The position numbers were made by a program, and so were the translations under genes. Of a stretch of 33,906 bases of DNA, positions 1-7,175 are shown piece by piece. Origin of the DNA: Bacteroidales bacterium (GTDB lineage: Bacteria > Bacteroidota > Bacteroidia > Bacteroidales > Muribaculaceae); assembly GCA_030524765.1 (NCBI GenBank), contig JAUNGA010000021.1, positions 1-33,906 on the forward strand, written 5' to 3'. How positions within the stretch are numbered: position 1 is the first letter of the stretch; the number at the start of each line of letters is the position of its first letter. The notes below the pieces were generated by a model. That model was not told the origin of the DNA and ran no database searches. It worked only from the letters and a program-made list of their open reading frames with translations.

Positions 1-34
1 GAAGATGCGTATCATAGATCGGTTGATTTTTGTG

Positions 35-67
35 CAAAGTTAAGGCGCCGACAGGACGGCTGCTCAA
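35..67 (-). promoter_or_regulatory. promoter for a gene beyond the left edge
   Basis: Read on the minus strand, TAACTTTG (35-42) matches the Bacteroidetes -7 consensus TAnnTTTG. A TTG (65-67) lies 22 bases upstream. An inverted repeat with ACTTTTGG and CCAAAAGT arms (67-74 and 84-91) touches the upstream element and could be an operator. The gene served would start left of position 1. Confidence 0.5.
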
Positions 68-123
68 CTTTTGGCAGAATCGACCAAAAGTCTGCTGTTT
101 TTTTGATTATCATATATAACGAT

Positions 124-154
124 AAAAAGGAACTCCATCACGGAGTTCCTTTTT
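124..154. terminator. bidirectional intrinsic terminator
   Basis: A perfect 13-bp stem (124-136 with 142-154) closes a 5-base loop. One arm starts with five A and the other ends with five T, so it reads as a hairpin plus U-run on both strands. No gene lies immediately next to it inside the window. It may insulate dnaA from the gene to the left. Confidence 0.75.
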
Positions 155-340
155 ATGGGTTTCCAATAGGTACAATTTCTAAGGTAAAAAAGATTGTTTT
201 TAGGTTTGCGATACAAATGTCGCCGTTTTTTACGTGCTGACCAAATAATTTTATATGTTATGCGACATGTTTTTTAAGCACTTATTGATATTTTCATATC
301 GTTTACATATTTTAAGTAATTATCAATCAATAGATATTAA

Positions 341-374
341 CAAAAAGTGCGTAATATTTCACTATATTACGCAC
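341..374 (-). terminator. dnaA intrinsic terminator
   Basis: An 11-bp perfect stem (347-357 with 364-374) and 6-base loop start 28 bases past the dnaA stop. On the minus strand the stem is followed at once by TTTTTG (346-341). This is a classical Rho-independent terminator placed for dnaA. Confidence 0.8.
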
Positions 375-401
375 AGTCTTAAAATATGTTAATCACATAA
401 A

Positions 402-1787
402 TTACGAACCAATCGAACGATTTATCGAGTCGATAGCGTCACGCAAATCTTTGTCGATGGGAATACGCTCGTCGATATTGCGACAGGCATAAATGACTGT
501 GGCATGTGTGCGACCGAGCTTGGTGCCGATGGTCTTGTAAGACATGTTCACGTGCTTTTTGGCCATATACATCACAATCTGGCGGGCATCAGAGATTTCA
601 CGCTTGCGGCTCTTGGTGAAGAGCGTGTCGGCCTCGATCTTGAAGTAATCGCATACGGCCTGGGTGACCATCTCGAAGTTGACCTGCGATCGCCGGATAC
701 GTATCGCATTCGCTACCACGGGGCGGGCAAGATCGATGGTGATCTCGCGATTGAGCACGGTGGCGTGTGCCACAAGCGACACAACCACACCCTCGAGCTC
801 GCGTATCGAGTCGGTGACATTCTCGGCGATATAGTCGATCACGTCGGCCGGCAGACTGAGACCATCCTGCTCGGCTTTCTTGATCAGCACGCGACGGCGC
901 AGATCCATGTCGGGTTTCTCGAGCTGAGCCGATGCGCCCCACTTGAACCGCGACAGCAGACGGGCCTCAAAACCGTCCATCTCTGACGGCGGACAGTCAC
1001 TCGAGAGAATAATCTGACGATTGTTCTGGTGGAGTTGATTGAATATGTGAAAAAATGTATTCTGTGTCTCGGCTTTGCCGGCAAGATCCTGCACGTCGTC
1101 GACGATAAGGGTGTCGATGCTCTGATAGAAGTGGAAGAAATTGTTGATCTGCCCCTTGTGTATCGCAGCCGTATATTGGCTCTGAAAGAGTCGCGCCGTG
1201 ACGTAGAGCACACGTGCGCGAGGGTTCTGCTCCTTGATACGAATGCCGACGGCCTGTATCAGATGGGTCTTGCCCACACCAGTCGGACCGAAAATAAAGA
1301 GCGGGTTGAATGTCTTGTTGCTCGGATCGTTGGCAATAGACTCGGCGATAGTGCGTGCGATGCTGTTGCTGGATCCGCTGCAATAGTTCTCGAAATTGTA
1401 TCGCGGATTGAGCTGCGAGTCAAACGGCTTGGGATCAGGAGCCTTGTAAGGATTGGCAGGCTCAACGCCATTGTTTTTGATAATAGGCGAGTATTCGGCC
1501 GAACGCACCTCCACACCCGAGGCAGATTCGTTCTGAACAGTCGTGTAGCAATAAAACAGTTTGACCCCGGTGCCATAGACCTTGTCAACGGCACTTTTGA
1601 GCAGATTGAGGTAAAGTTCCTCGATGTGCTCTACATAAAATGATGTCGGTACGATCAGTCGCAGCTCTTTATTACTGAAAGAGTAGGACTTTATCGGACT
1701 GAACCAGGCGCTGAACTGCTGTGCGGAGATGTTGTCGCGAATGATCTCGAGACATTTCTCCCACAGTTGGGTGTGATCTAACTGCAT
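402..1787 (-). CDS. dnaA: chromosomal replication initiator DnaA
   Basis: This 461-residue protein is the ATP-dependent initiator that binds DnaA boxes at oriC, opens the origin and recruits helicase. The usual architecture is visible: an N-terminal interaction domain (about 1-90), a variable linker, and an AAA+ core with Walker A GPTGVGKT at 167-174 and Walker B LIVDDVQD. The core also has the arginine-bearing SRFKWG stretch. The C-terminal DNA-binding domain carries GRTHATVIYACRN, equivalent to the DnaA signature that reads DNA bases. Length is normal for the family. The ATG at 1787 opens a standard domain I. The gene stands alone, with a terminator 28 bases after the stop. No cluster of consensus DnaA boxes was seen beside it, so I do not call an origin here. 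Confidence 0.98.
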   Translation of the reverse strand: MQLDHTQLWEKCLEIIRDNISAQQFSAWFSPIKSYSFSNKELRLIVPTSFYVEHIEELYLNLLKSAVDKVYGTGVKLFYCYTTVQNESASGVEVRSAEYSPIIKNNGVEPANPYKAPDPKPFDSQLNPRYNFENYCSGSSNSIARTIAESIANDPSNKTFNPLFIFGPTGVGKTHLIQAVGIRIKEQNPRARVLYVTARLFQSQYTAAIHKGQINNFFHFYQSIDTLIVDDVQDLAGKAETQNTFFHIFNQLHQNNRQIILSSDCPPSEMDGFEARLLSRFKWGASAQLEKPDMDLRRRVLIKKAEQDGLSLPADVIDYIAENVTDSIRELEGVVVSLVAHATVLNREITIDLARPVVANAIRIRRSQVNFEMVTQAVCDYFKIEADTLFTKSRKREISDARQIVMYMAKKHVNMSYKTIGTKLGRTHATVIYACRNIDERIPIDKDLRDAIDSINRSIGS

Positions 1788-1933
1788 TTCCTGAAAGGGG
1801 GTTACTTAGTTTCGTTTTATTTGCAACACAAATTTCCGACAATTTTTTCAAATAACAAATCACTTTTTTACTTGCATTTTTCGAATATATCGCAACGATA
1901 TAATATTCAACGCATTATAACAGCCTCCTTAAA

Positions 1934-1941
1934 CAAATCTA
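1934..1941 (-). promoter_or_regulatory. possible dnaA promoter -7 box
   Basis: The minus strand reads TAGATTTG, a full match to TAnnTTTG, about 147 bases upstream of the dnaA ATG. The region 19-22 bases further upstream has no clear TTTG, so this is only a candidate. Confidence 0.35.
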
Positions 1942-2008
1942 TACAAATACTTTAATTCTTGCAGGATATATATTTATAAATCAGTCATTTGAGCGACACA
2001 TAAACAAT

Positions 2009-2050
2009 GTTCCACGCCTGTCAACACAAACATGTTACAAGGCGTGGAAC
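2009..2050. repeat. inverted repeat, 11-bp stem hairpin
   Basis: GTTCCACGCCT (2009-2019) is the exact complement of AGGCGTGGAAC (2040-2050). The 20-base loop can itself pair AACA with TGTT. On the plus strand the stem is followed by TCCTATTTTT. It may be a terminator or part of a small structured RNA. It sits 112 bases past the MCE gene stop. Confidence 0.6.
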
Positions 2051-2062
2051 TCCTATTTTTAA

Positions 2063-2092
2063 ACGGCTTGCAAGGGAGCGTGCACGAGCCGT
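2063..2092 (+). terminator. terminator-like hairpin downstream of the MCE gene
   Basis: ACGGCT-TGCA (2063-2072) pairs with TGCA-(CG)-AGCCGT (2081-2092), leaving two bulged bases. On the plus strand this is followed by AAAATTTTTATT. No plus-strand gene ends here, so what it terminates is unclear. It may act for an unannotated short transcript together with the hairpin at 2009-2050. Confidence 0.4.
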
Positions 2093-2161
2093 AAAATTTT
2101 TATTATTTGAAATTATTCCAAATAAGACGTTATCGTGGATTTTCTGAAACCAAACTGTATG

Positions 2162-3061
2162 TCAGAGCAATTTTATACTGATATATCGTTTGGGATTGCG
2201 TTTGATATCGACAAACAGCGAGTCGAGACTTGCCACAGTGCTGTTGAGATTGTTGTAGAGCTGCGGGTCGTGAGTCATCAGACCGAGTGTCGAATTCGGA
2301 TCATTGAGCTGGGCAGACAGCTCGGCCAGGTTGGCAGAAATGACCTGCAGGTTGGCCATGACCGAATCAAGAGGGATCTCGCGCATCTGCGCGGTCAGCT
2401 GCGATATATCGCCTGAGGCGGTGTTGAAGTTGCCCGTGATCGCCTTGATGTCGCCCGTGATGGCAGGCATTGTGGCCATGAGGCGGTTGAGATCGCGCGT
2501 AGTCTTCTCGAGGTTGGCTGTAATCGCGTCGAGACGCTGCACCGATGCGAGCACTGCCGGATGAGCCACCAGAGCATTGATCGATGTGAGCAGAGTGTCG
2601 ACCTTGGGGATAACAGCTGATACGGAGGGCAGCAGCTGGTTTGAGACATTATCCATCATGCCCTTCGGCACTACACCGATGAGTTTGTCGCCGACATTGT
2701 GATAGCTGTCGGTACGGGCCATGTCGAGAGCGATAGATGCCGTGCCGAGCAGGTCAGTGGCCAGAATGGCCTTTGACCCCGAAGGAACCTTAAGATTTCG
2801 GTCAAGCGAAAGCTCGACGAGCACGTGCCCGGGATTGTCGTACTCATAAGAGATGTCGCGCACGAGGCCGACCTTGAATCCGTTGACAGTCACGGGCGCG
2901 CTCTGGGCAAGGCCCTCGACATTGTCAAATGACACATAATAATAGTTGGCGGCCTTGAAGATATTGACGCCCTTCAGGAAGTCGATGCCGATAAACAGCA
3001 CGGCCATCGCCACAAGCACGATGAGACCGATAAGGATTTCTTTACGGAAAAGTTTTTTCAT
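2162..3061 (-). CDS. MlaD/MCE-family envelope lipid transport protein
   Basis: MCE proteins are anchored in the inner membrane and form rings that carry phospholipids or other lipids across the periplasm. This one has one N-terminal membrane helix (about residues 8-28 from this start), then an MCE domain with the VTVNGFKVGLV and DLLGTASIALDM stretches. A long helical C-terminal part follows, rich in short Leu/Ala repeats. I prefer the ATG at 3061 (about 299 residues) because it gives the usual MKKLFRKE anchor start. An ATG at 3103 would overlap the upstream amidase by 17 bases and add 14 polar residues. The amidase lies directly upstream on the same strand, so the two form an envelope operon. 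MlaE/MlaF permease and ATPase genes are not in the window. Substrate is unknown. Confidence 0.88.
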   Translation of the reverse strand: MKKLFRKEILIGLIVLVAMAVLFIGIDFLKGVNIFKAANYYYVSFDNVEGLAQSAPVTVNGFKVGLVRDISYEYDNPGHVLVELSLDRNLKVPSGSKAILATDLLGTASIALDMARTDSYHNVGDKLIGVVPKGMMDNVSNQLLPSVSAVIPKVDTLLTSINALVAHPAVLASVQRLDAITANLEKTTRDLNRLMATMPAITGDIKAITGNFNTASGDISQLTAQMREIPLDSVMANLQVISANLAELSAQLNDPNSTLGLMTHDPQLYNNLNSTVASLDSLFVDIKRNPKRYISIKLL

Positions 3062-3086
3062 TGTCTTAGAGCTGTCTGAGGGTACA

Positions 3087-4205
3087 TTATTCGATGCGGA
3101 CACCGTCGCGCAACTTAATAATAAACGCTTCAGGATATGTTTTCTTTAGTTTTCTCAGTGATTTTTTTGCCGATTTGAGCGATTCGTGATTACCGACAAC
3201 ATATTTATATGTGTTGTCCTGTGTGTAGTACCATACGTCGGTGAGCCCTGCAAAGACGCGGTCGTCGGGTCGCAGAGGCGACGGCGAGGCAACGATCTGC
3301 ACACTATATGTGATCTTGCCCTCTTGTGACGGTGCAGACGATGCAGTCGGCGTCGACGTTGTCGCGGGGGCGACAGTGTTGACGCGCGGTGCCGTCGGAG
3401 CATCCTCGGGCTTGTGACGCTCATAGTAGGCAGCGAACGCATTGGCCAGCGAACGCGCGCACTTGTCTTTGCCGGCGCTGCTGTGCAGGAACCGTTCGGC
3501 CTCAGGATTGCAGATAAAGTCAAGCTCGACAAGTACGGCAGGCATCGACGTGGCCCGCAGCACGAGGAAACCCGACTGTCGCACCCCCTTGTCGGCGCGG
3601 CCGGCCGTGCCGACAAGTTCACGCTCGACATTGTCGGCAAACTCGATCGAGTTTTTCTGATGACGGTTCTGAGTCAGTTCGAAGATAATATAAGATTCTG
3701 TCGAATTGGGATCGAAGCCCTGATAAGTCTCAGAGAAATCGTTCTCGAGCTCGATCACACTGTTCTCGCGCATGGCCACGGCGAGGTTGTCGTCGTTGCG
3801 ATGTAAACCGAGAGTATAGACAGAGGCACCGTGTATCTTGTCGCGGCCGCGTGTCTTGGCATCAACCGAATTGACATGTATCGAGATGAAAAGATCGGCC
3901 GAAGCCTTGTTGGCGATGCGGGCACGGTCGTTGAGCGGGATGAAACGGTCATCAGACCGGGTATATACGACCTTTACCGCAGGATATTCGTCGCCGATGA
4001 TTTTACCCAGACGTTTGGCGACATCGAGCACGATGGTCTTCTCATTGGTGAGTCTGCCCCGGCAACCGATGTCCTTGCCGCCATGGCCCGGATCGATGAC
4101 AACCGTAAATGGTTTATTGCCGTCGACGGCCGTGCGTGCCGACACAGCCACAGCTGTAGTCAGCACCGTCAGCATGATGAATAATTGTCGCAACAGACGA
4201 TTCAT
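3087..4205 (-). CDS. N-acetylmuramoyl-L-alanine amidase (Amidase_3) with SPOR-like tail
   Basis: This is a zinc amidase that cuts the bond between MurNAc and the stem peptide in peptidoglycan, usually to separate daughter cells. The N-terminus (1-23) is a signal peptide, so the enzyme acts in the periplasm. Expected metal ligands and catalytic residues are present: His41 in DPGHGG, Glu55 in TNEK, His110 in SIHVN and a Glu near 227 in VLVELDF. After a Pro/Ala/Thr-rich linker (about 268-295), a C-terminal domain of about 75 residues (YSVQIVAS to the end) looks like a SPOR peptidoglycan-binding domain. That suggests recruitment to the septum. The 372-residue length fits AmiC-type enzymes of Bacteroidetes. 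The MCE gene follows immediately. A -7 box and an 8-bp palindrome lie just upstream. Confidence 0.92.
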   Translation of the reverse strand: MNRLLRQLFIMLTVLTTAVAVSARTAVDGNKPFTVVIDPGHGGKDIGCRGRLTNEKTIVLDVAKRLGKIIGDEYPAVKVVYTRSDDRFIPLNDRARIANKASADLFISIHVNSVDAKTRGRDKIHGASVYTLGLHRNDDNLAVAMRENSVIELENDFSETYQGFDPNSTESYIIFELTQNRHQKNSIEFADNVERELVGTAGRADKGVRQSGFLVLRATSMPAVLVELDFICNPEAERFLHSSAGKDKCARSLANAFAAYYERHKPEDAPTAPRVNTVAPATTSTPTASSAPSQEGKITYSVQIVASPSPLRPDDRVFAGLTDVWYYTQDNTYKYVVGNHESLKSAKKSLRKLKKTYPEAFIIKLRDGVRIE

Positions 4206-4212
4206 AACCTTG

Positions 4213-4236
4213 CAAAATTACATAAAAGTATGTAAT
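4213..4236 (-). promoter_or_regulatory. amidase promoter -7 box with overlapping palindrome
   Basis: The minus strand reads TAATTTTG (4213-4220), 7 bases from the amidase ATG. A perfect palindrome ATTACATA-AAAG-TATGTAAT (4217-4236) overlaps it. That is where a repressor would block transcription, or it could form a hairpin if transcription starts further upstream. No clear -33 TTG was found. Confidence 0.55.
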
Positions 4237-4348
4237 TGCGGGCAGTCGTCGACATGTTTTTTACCATTTAAACCAATTTTGACGCCACAAGGGTAAAATA
4301 TGCGTTATATTTTATGTCAGACATGGACGAAAATCGGTTACAGATTCA

Positions 4349-4356
4349 TATCTTTG
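4349..4356 (+). promoter_or_regulatory. gldB-like gene promoter -7 box
   Basis: TATCTTTG followed by C is a full match to the Bacteroidetes -7 consensus. Transcription would start near 4362, about 12 bases before the ATG at 4374. This argues against the in-frame ATG at 4314, which would lie upstream of the transcript. Confidence 0.6.
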
Positions 4357-4373
4357 CCAAAAATTCACGATCG

Positions 4374-5348
4374 ATGAGAAAGATTGTCTACACCACCATA
4401 TTAGCGTTAACGGCGTTGCTCGCATGCAGCCGCGCCGAAGAAGGGACGGCACCCCAGACAATTGTGCCGCTTTACCGCATGATGGCTGATTTCAGCAGCA
4501 TGTCGACGGCAGCACGCGACAGTTTCATGACCGCCGACTCGGCTCAGATACGGGCGATGGTCGAGGTGATCGGCGGCGGAAGCCCCACTGCCGACCAACT
4601 GACACGCTGGTCGCAGTCAATGCCTGTGACAATCTTCACACCGCCCACAGACAGTGTATTCCCTACCCTCGCGCCGCTCGAAGACACTCTCGGCATCATA
4701 CTGGCACGTGCCGGGCGCGAGAGTCTCGATCTGCCGCGGCGCAGCTACGCAGCCGTGGTATGGGGCAACCGGCGCTCTATCGTCATCAACGGCGATGTGG
4801 TGCTGATAGCGCTCAATCATTATCTCGGTCAGGACTATCCCGGCTACGGGCACTGGCCGCTTTATATGCGCATCGACAAGAAACCCGGCCGGCTGCCATA
4901 CGACATCACCGAGGCGCTCGTCGCCAGCCGATATGCCTATGACGGAGGGACGAACGCCACTGTGCTGTCGCGCCTGATCTACGAGGGTGTGCTCGCCGCA
5001 GTCAAAATGGCACTCGTGCCTGACGCAAAACTCACCGAAGCGCTCGGTTACAGCGAAAAAGAGCTTGAATGGCTTGATGAGAACCAGACGGAGATCTGGA
5101 GGCAGATCGTAGGCCAGAACCTGCTCTATGACACGTCGGAGATCACTGCCGACCGACTCGTGGCGCCCGCGCCTGCCACAAGCATCATATCGCCTGACAC
5201 ACCGAGACGCGCCGGCCGCTATATCGGCTATCGCATCGTCAGCGAGTATATGCGCCACCATAGCGATGTGACGCTGCAGCAGATGCTCAGGCCGGACTTC
5301 TACACCGACCAGGCGGTATTGATCGAGTCGGGCTACGAGGGAAAATAA
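4374..5348 (+). CDS. gldB: GldB-like lipoprotein
   Basis: The protein resembles GldB, a lipoprotein named for its need in gliding in Flavobacterium but also found in non-gliding Bacteroidales, where its role is unclear. From the ATG at 4374 it has an 18-residue lipoprotein signal peptide ending in a lipobox (ALLAC, Cys18). Family traits include the NHYLGQDYPGY stretch, LIYEGVLAAVKMALVP, GYSEKELEWLDENQTEIW, the RRAGRYIGYRIV segment and a final region ending YEGK. Total length is 324 residues. An earlier in-frame ATG (4314) would add 20 residues before the signal peptide, and a -7 box lies between the two, so 4374 is preferred. The gene runs opposite to its neighbours, divergent from the amidase and convergent with the amylase-like gene 48 bases away. 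Confidence 0.8.
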   Translation: MRKIVYTTILALTALLACSRAEEGTAPQTIVPLYRMMADFSSMSTAARDSFMTADSAQIRAMVEVIGGGSPTADQLTRWSQSMPVTIFTPPTDSVFPTLAPLEDTLGIILARAGRESLDLPRRSYAAVVWGNRRSIVINGDVVLIALNHYLGQDYPGYGHWPLYMRIDKKPGRLPYDITEALVASRYAYDGGTNATVLSRLIYEGVLAAVKMALVPDAKLTEALGYSEKELEWLDENQTEIWRQIVGQNLLYDTSEITADRLVAPAPATSIISPDTPRRAGRYIGYRIVSEYMRHHSDVTLQQMLRPDFYTDQAVLIESGYEGK

Positions 5349-5396
5349 GCGACAGACAGACCGATTGCGCCATAGCAGGCGTTTGCCGGACGGTGC

Positions 5397-7106
5397 TTAT
5401 TCGCGCTTTATGATCGCGATATCATTTTCATATCCCGAGAATGTCACGCAGCCATCGGCTACTTTTGCCGTCTGCCCAGTATAAAGTTCTGTGAGCGTAT
5501 CGCCGTCGTTGAATATGCCGTCGACAGATATCGCCCGGCCCAGATCGGGACGGAGACGTATGAGCAAGGTGTCAGATCCGTTATATCTCACACATGTATG
5601 GGTGTCGATCGTGTGCTGCCATCCTGTGCCTATTACGGGATTTGACCGGCGTATCTGACCGAGTTTCTGAAAATGGCGCAACTGAGCCTCGTTTATATGC
5701 GCCCAATTCATGTCAGAACGGAACGCCTGATCGCTGTCGACGTTGAGACGTGCCTCACTCAGTTCACGGCCGGTCTCATCGCCATAGAACACCTGCGCAA
5801 CGCCGGGAGCCAGAATGAGAGTAGTCGCACAGTCGATCATCCGGCTCATGTCGGCATCACGATGATATGAATTGTTGAGATAATTGAAAGGATGCCAGCC
5901 GGCATGTGCGGCGACGCTGTCGGCATATGCCTGCCAGGTGTAGACAATATTGTCGAGATCGCCGTGTTTCGGAAAAAAGAAATTCACCATACTTGAGAAA
6001 CCTGCATCGGCATACCCGGGCTTGTAGTCGATGGAAGCGTTGTCAAAATCGCCCGTCATATAGAACCGGTCGGTCCATTCCGAGGCCGGAGAATCACGAT
6101 GGGCCGCCCTCCATCTATCAAGAGCCGCATTACAGGCCTGATTAAGTTCTTTCCACCGGCCAGTGCGGACATTCTCCACTATATCGCAGCGGAAGCCATC
6201 AATGCCGAATTCCTCGACCCACGATGAGATCCACGCAATAAGATACCGCATAGGAGACCATTCCTGATCCTTACGGTATTGCAGAGCCGAGGGATTGTTC
6301 CATGCCCCGTCGGCTTTACTTTCCCGATCCCATTTAGCATGCAGAAAGGCTGGTATCGCGACCGGCTCATCGCTTTCGTCTTTGAAATCGGGCATACCGT
6401 AGAGAGTGGCTTCCAAGGGGTTGTTCTCATCCCAGTTCTCGTCAGGCATACGTATCCATCCGCGGTCATACCACCCCTTCCAGCCGAGACGGCCGGCATA
6501 GAAATCGTCATAGCTCCAATCGCGCCGATGCTGTGCGGCTTCCGCTTCTGTCAGCCGGGTATCGGCGAATCCTGTCTGCACAGCGTCCAACAGAGTAGGA
6601 TAACCGGGATCGTTGAGATTGGCCCCGAGCATCACACGTATGCCCTGGGAGTGGAGAGTGTCGACAAGCTCACGGAATTCGTCAACCGTCCCGTAATTCT
6701 TGTCAATGCGTGTATAGTCGAGCGGATAATAGCCGTGATAGCCATAGTGGGGAAAATCATTGACCGGCCCCGATCCTGACATCCATCCGTGAATCTGTTC
6801 GTAGACATCGGTCATCCACACCACATCTATGCCCAGATCGGTGAAATACCCTTCGTTGGCTTTCTTGAGCATGCCTTTGAAATCGCCGCCGTGGAATGTG
6901 GCCGCATTCAGCCGCTCACTGCCATAGTCTACAATACGTCCATAATTGACGTCATTGGCTGTGTCGCCATTGCAGAACCGATCTGTAATCACAAAATACA
7001 CTGTGGCACCGCCCCAGTCAAAATCAGAGGCCGGGGTCTGCGGATATGCAGAACCTGACAATGCGGCCAAAGTAATAAAAGCAAGTAAGTATGATTTTGT
7101 CATCAT
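5397..7106 (-). CDS. secreted GH13 alpha-amylase family protein with altered active site
   Basis: The fold is recognisable as a GH13 alpha-amylase of the MalS type. From the ATG at 7106 (569 residues) there is a signal peptide (about 1-23) and a catalytic-barrel start WGGATVYFVITDRFCNGD. Motif II GFRCDIVENV carries the family nucleophile Asp308 and Arg306, and a VFYGDE stretch follows. Other conserved motifs are changed. Motif I, normally DVVxNH, reads GANLND (161-166). Motif III, normally TGE, reads TGD (Asp353). Motif IV, normally xSSHD, reads YLNNSYHRD, with no HD pair. It may therefore bind starch without cutting it, or work differently. A promoter sits 16 bases upstream of 7106, so the longer in-frame start at 7169 is unlikely. 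A LuxR-type regulator lies upstream on the same strand. Confidence 0.85.
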   Translation of the reverse strand: MMTKSYLLAFITLAALSGSAYPQTPASDFDWGGATVYFVITDRFCNGDTANDVNYGRIVDYGSERLNAATFHGGDFKGMLKKANEGYFTDLGIDVVWMTDVYEQIHGWMSGSGPVNDFPHYGYHGYYPLDYTRIDKNYGTVDEFRELVDTLHSQGIRVMLGANLNDPGYPTLLDAVQTGFADTRLTEAEAAQHRRDWSYDDFYAGRLGWKGWYDRGWIRMPDENWDENNPLEATLYGMPDFKDESDEPVAIPAFLHAKWDRESKADGAWNNPSALQYRKDQEWSPMRYLIAWISSWVEEFGIDGFRCDIVENVRTGRWKELNQACNAALDRWRAAHRDSPASEWTDRFYMTGDFDNASIDYKPGYADAGFSSMVNFFFPKHGDLDNIVYTWQAYADSVAAHAGWHPFNYLNNSYHRDADMSRMIDCATTLILAPGVAQVFYGDETGRELSEARLNVDSDQAFRSDMNWAHINEAQLRHFQKLGQIRRSNPVIGTGWQHTIDTHTCVRYNGSDTLLIRLRPDLGRAISVDGIFNDGDTLTELYTGQTAKVADGCVTFSGYENDIAIIKRE

Positions 7107-7121
7107 GAGATATTTTTTTTG

Positions 7122-7152
7122 CAAAATTATCTCATAGCGATCATGCCTGCAA
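7122..7152 (-). promoter_or_regulatory. amylase-like gene promoter
   Basis: On the minus strand TTG (7150-7152) is followed after 20 bases by TAATTTTG (7122-7129), close to the Bacteroidetes consensus in sequence and spacing. The ATG at 7106 is only 15 bases past the box, giving a very short leader. Confidence 0.7.
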
Positions 7153-7175
7153 TACTGATTTATAACCATGCGGTT

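Larger units (their letters stand above)
1..401. other. intergenic region downstream of dnaA
   Basis: No convincing coding region lies here. The stretch holds a promoter pointing left out of the window, an 8-bp inverted repeat (67-74 with 84-91), a symmetrical terminator hairpin (124-154) and the dnaA terminator (341-374). The part from 155 to 340 is AT-rich and shows no ORF. A lone TAGGTTTG (201-208) on the plus strand resembles a -7 box but has no matching upstream element. Confidence 0.6.
1788..2161. other. AT-rich region between dnaA and the MCE gene, with two hairpins
   Basis: No coding region is supported in these 374 bases. The part near dnaA should hold the dnaA promoter. TAGATTTG on the minus strand (1934-1941) matches TAnnTTTG but lacks a clear upstream element. 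The distal part has two structured inverted repeats (2009-2050 and 2063-2092). No TTATCCACA-type boxes were found. Confidence 0.5.

Noticed and set aside
201-208. Plus-strand promoter between the two left terminators
   Set aside because: Only a -7-like TAGGTTTG is present, with no -33 element and no gene or terminator downstream to match.
1788-2161. Replication origin beside dnaA
   Set aside because: The gap is AT-rich, but no cluster of DnaA-box-like 9-mers was found. In Bacteroidetes oriC is often not next to dnaA.
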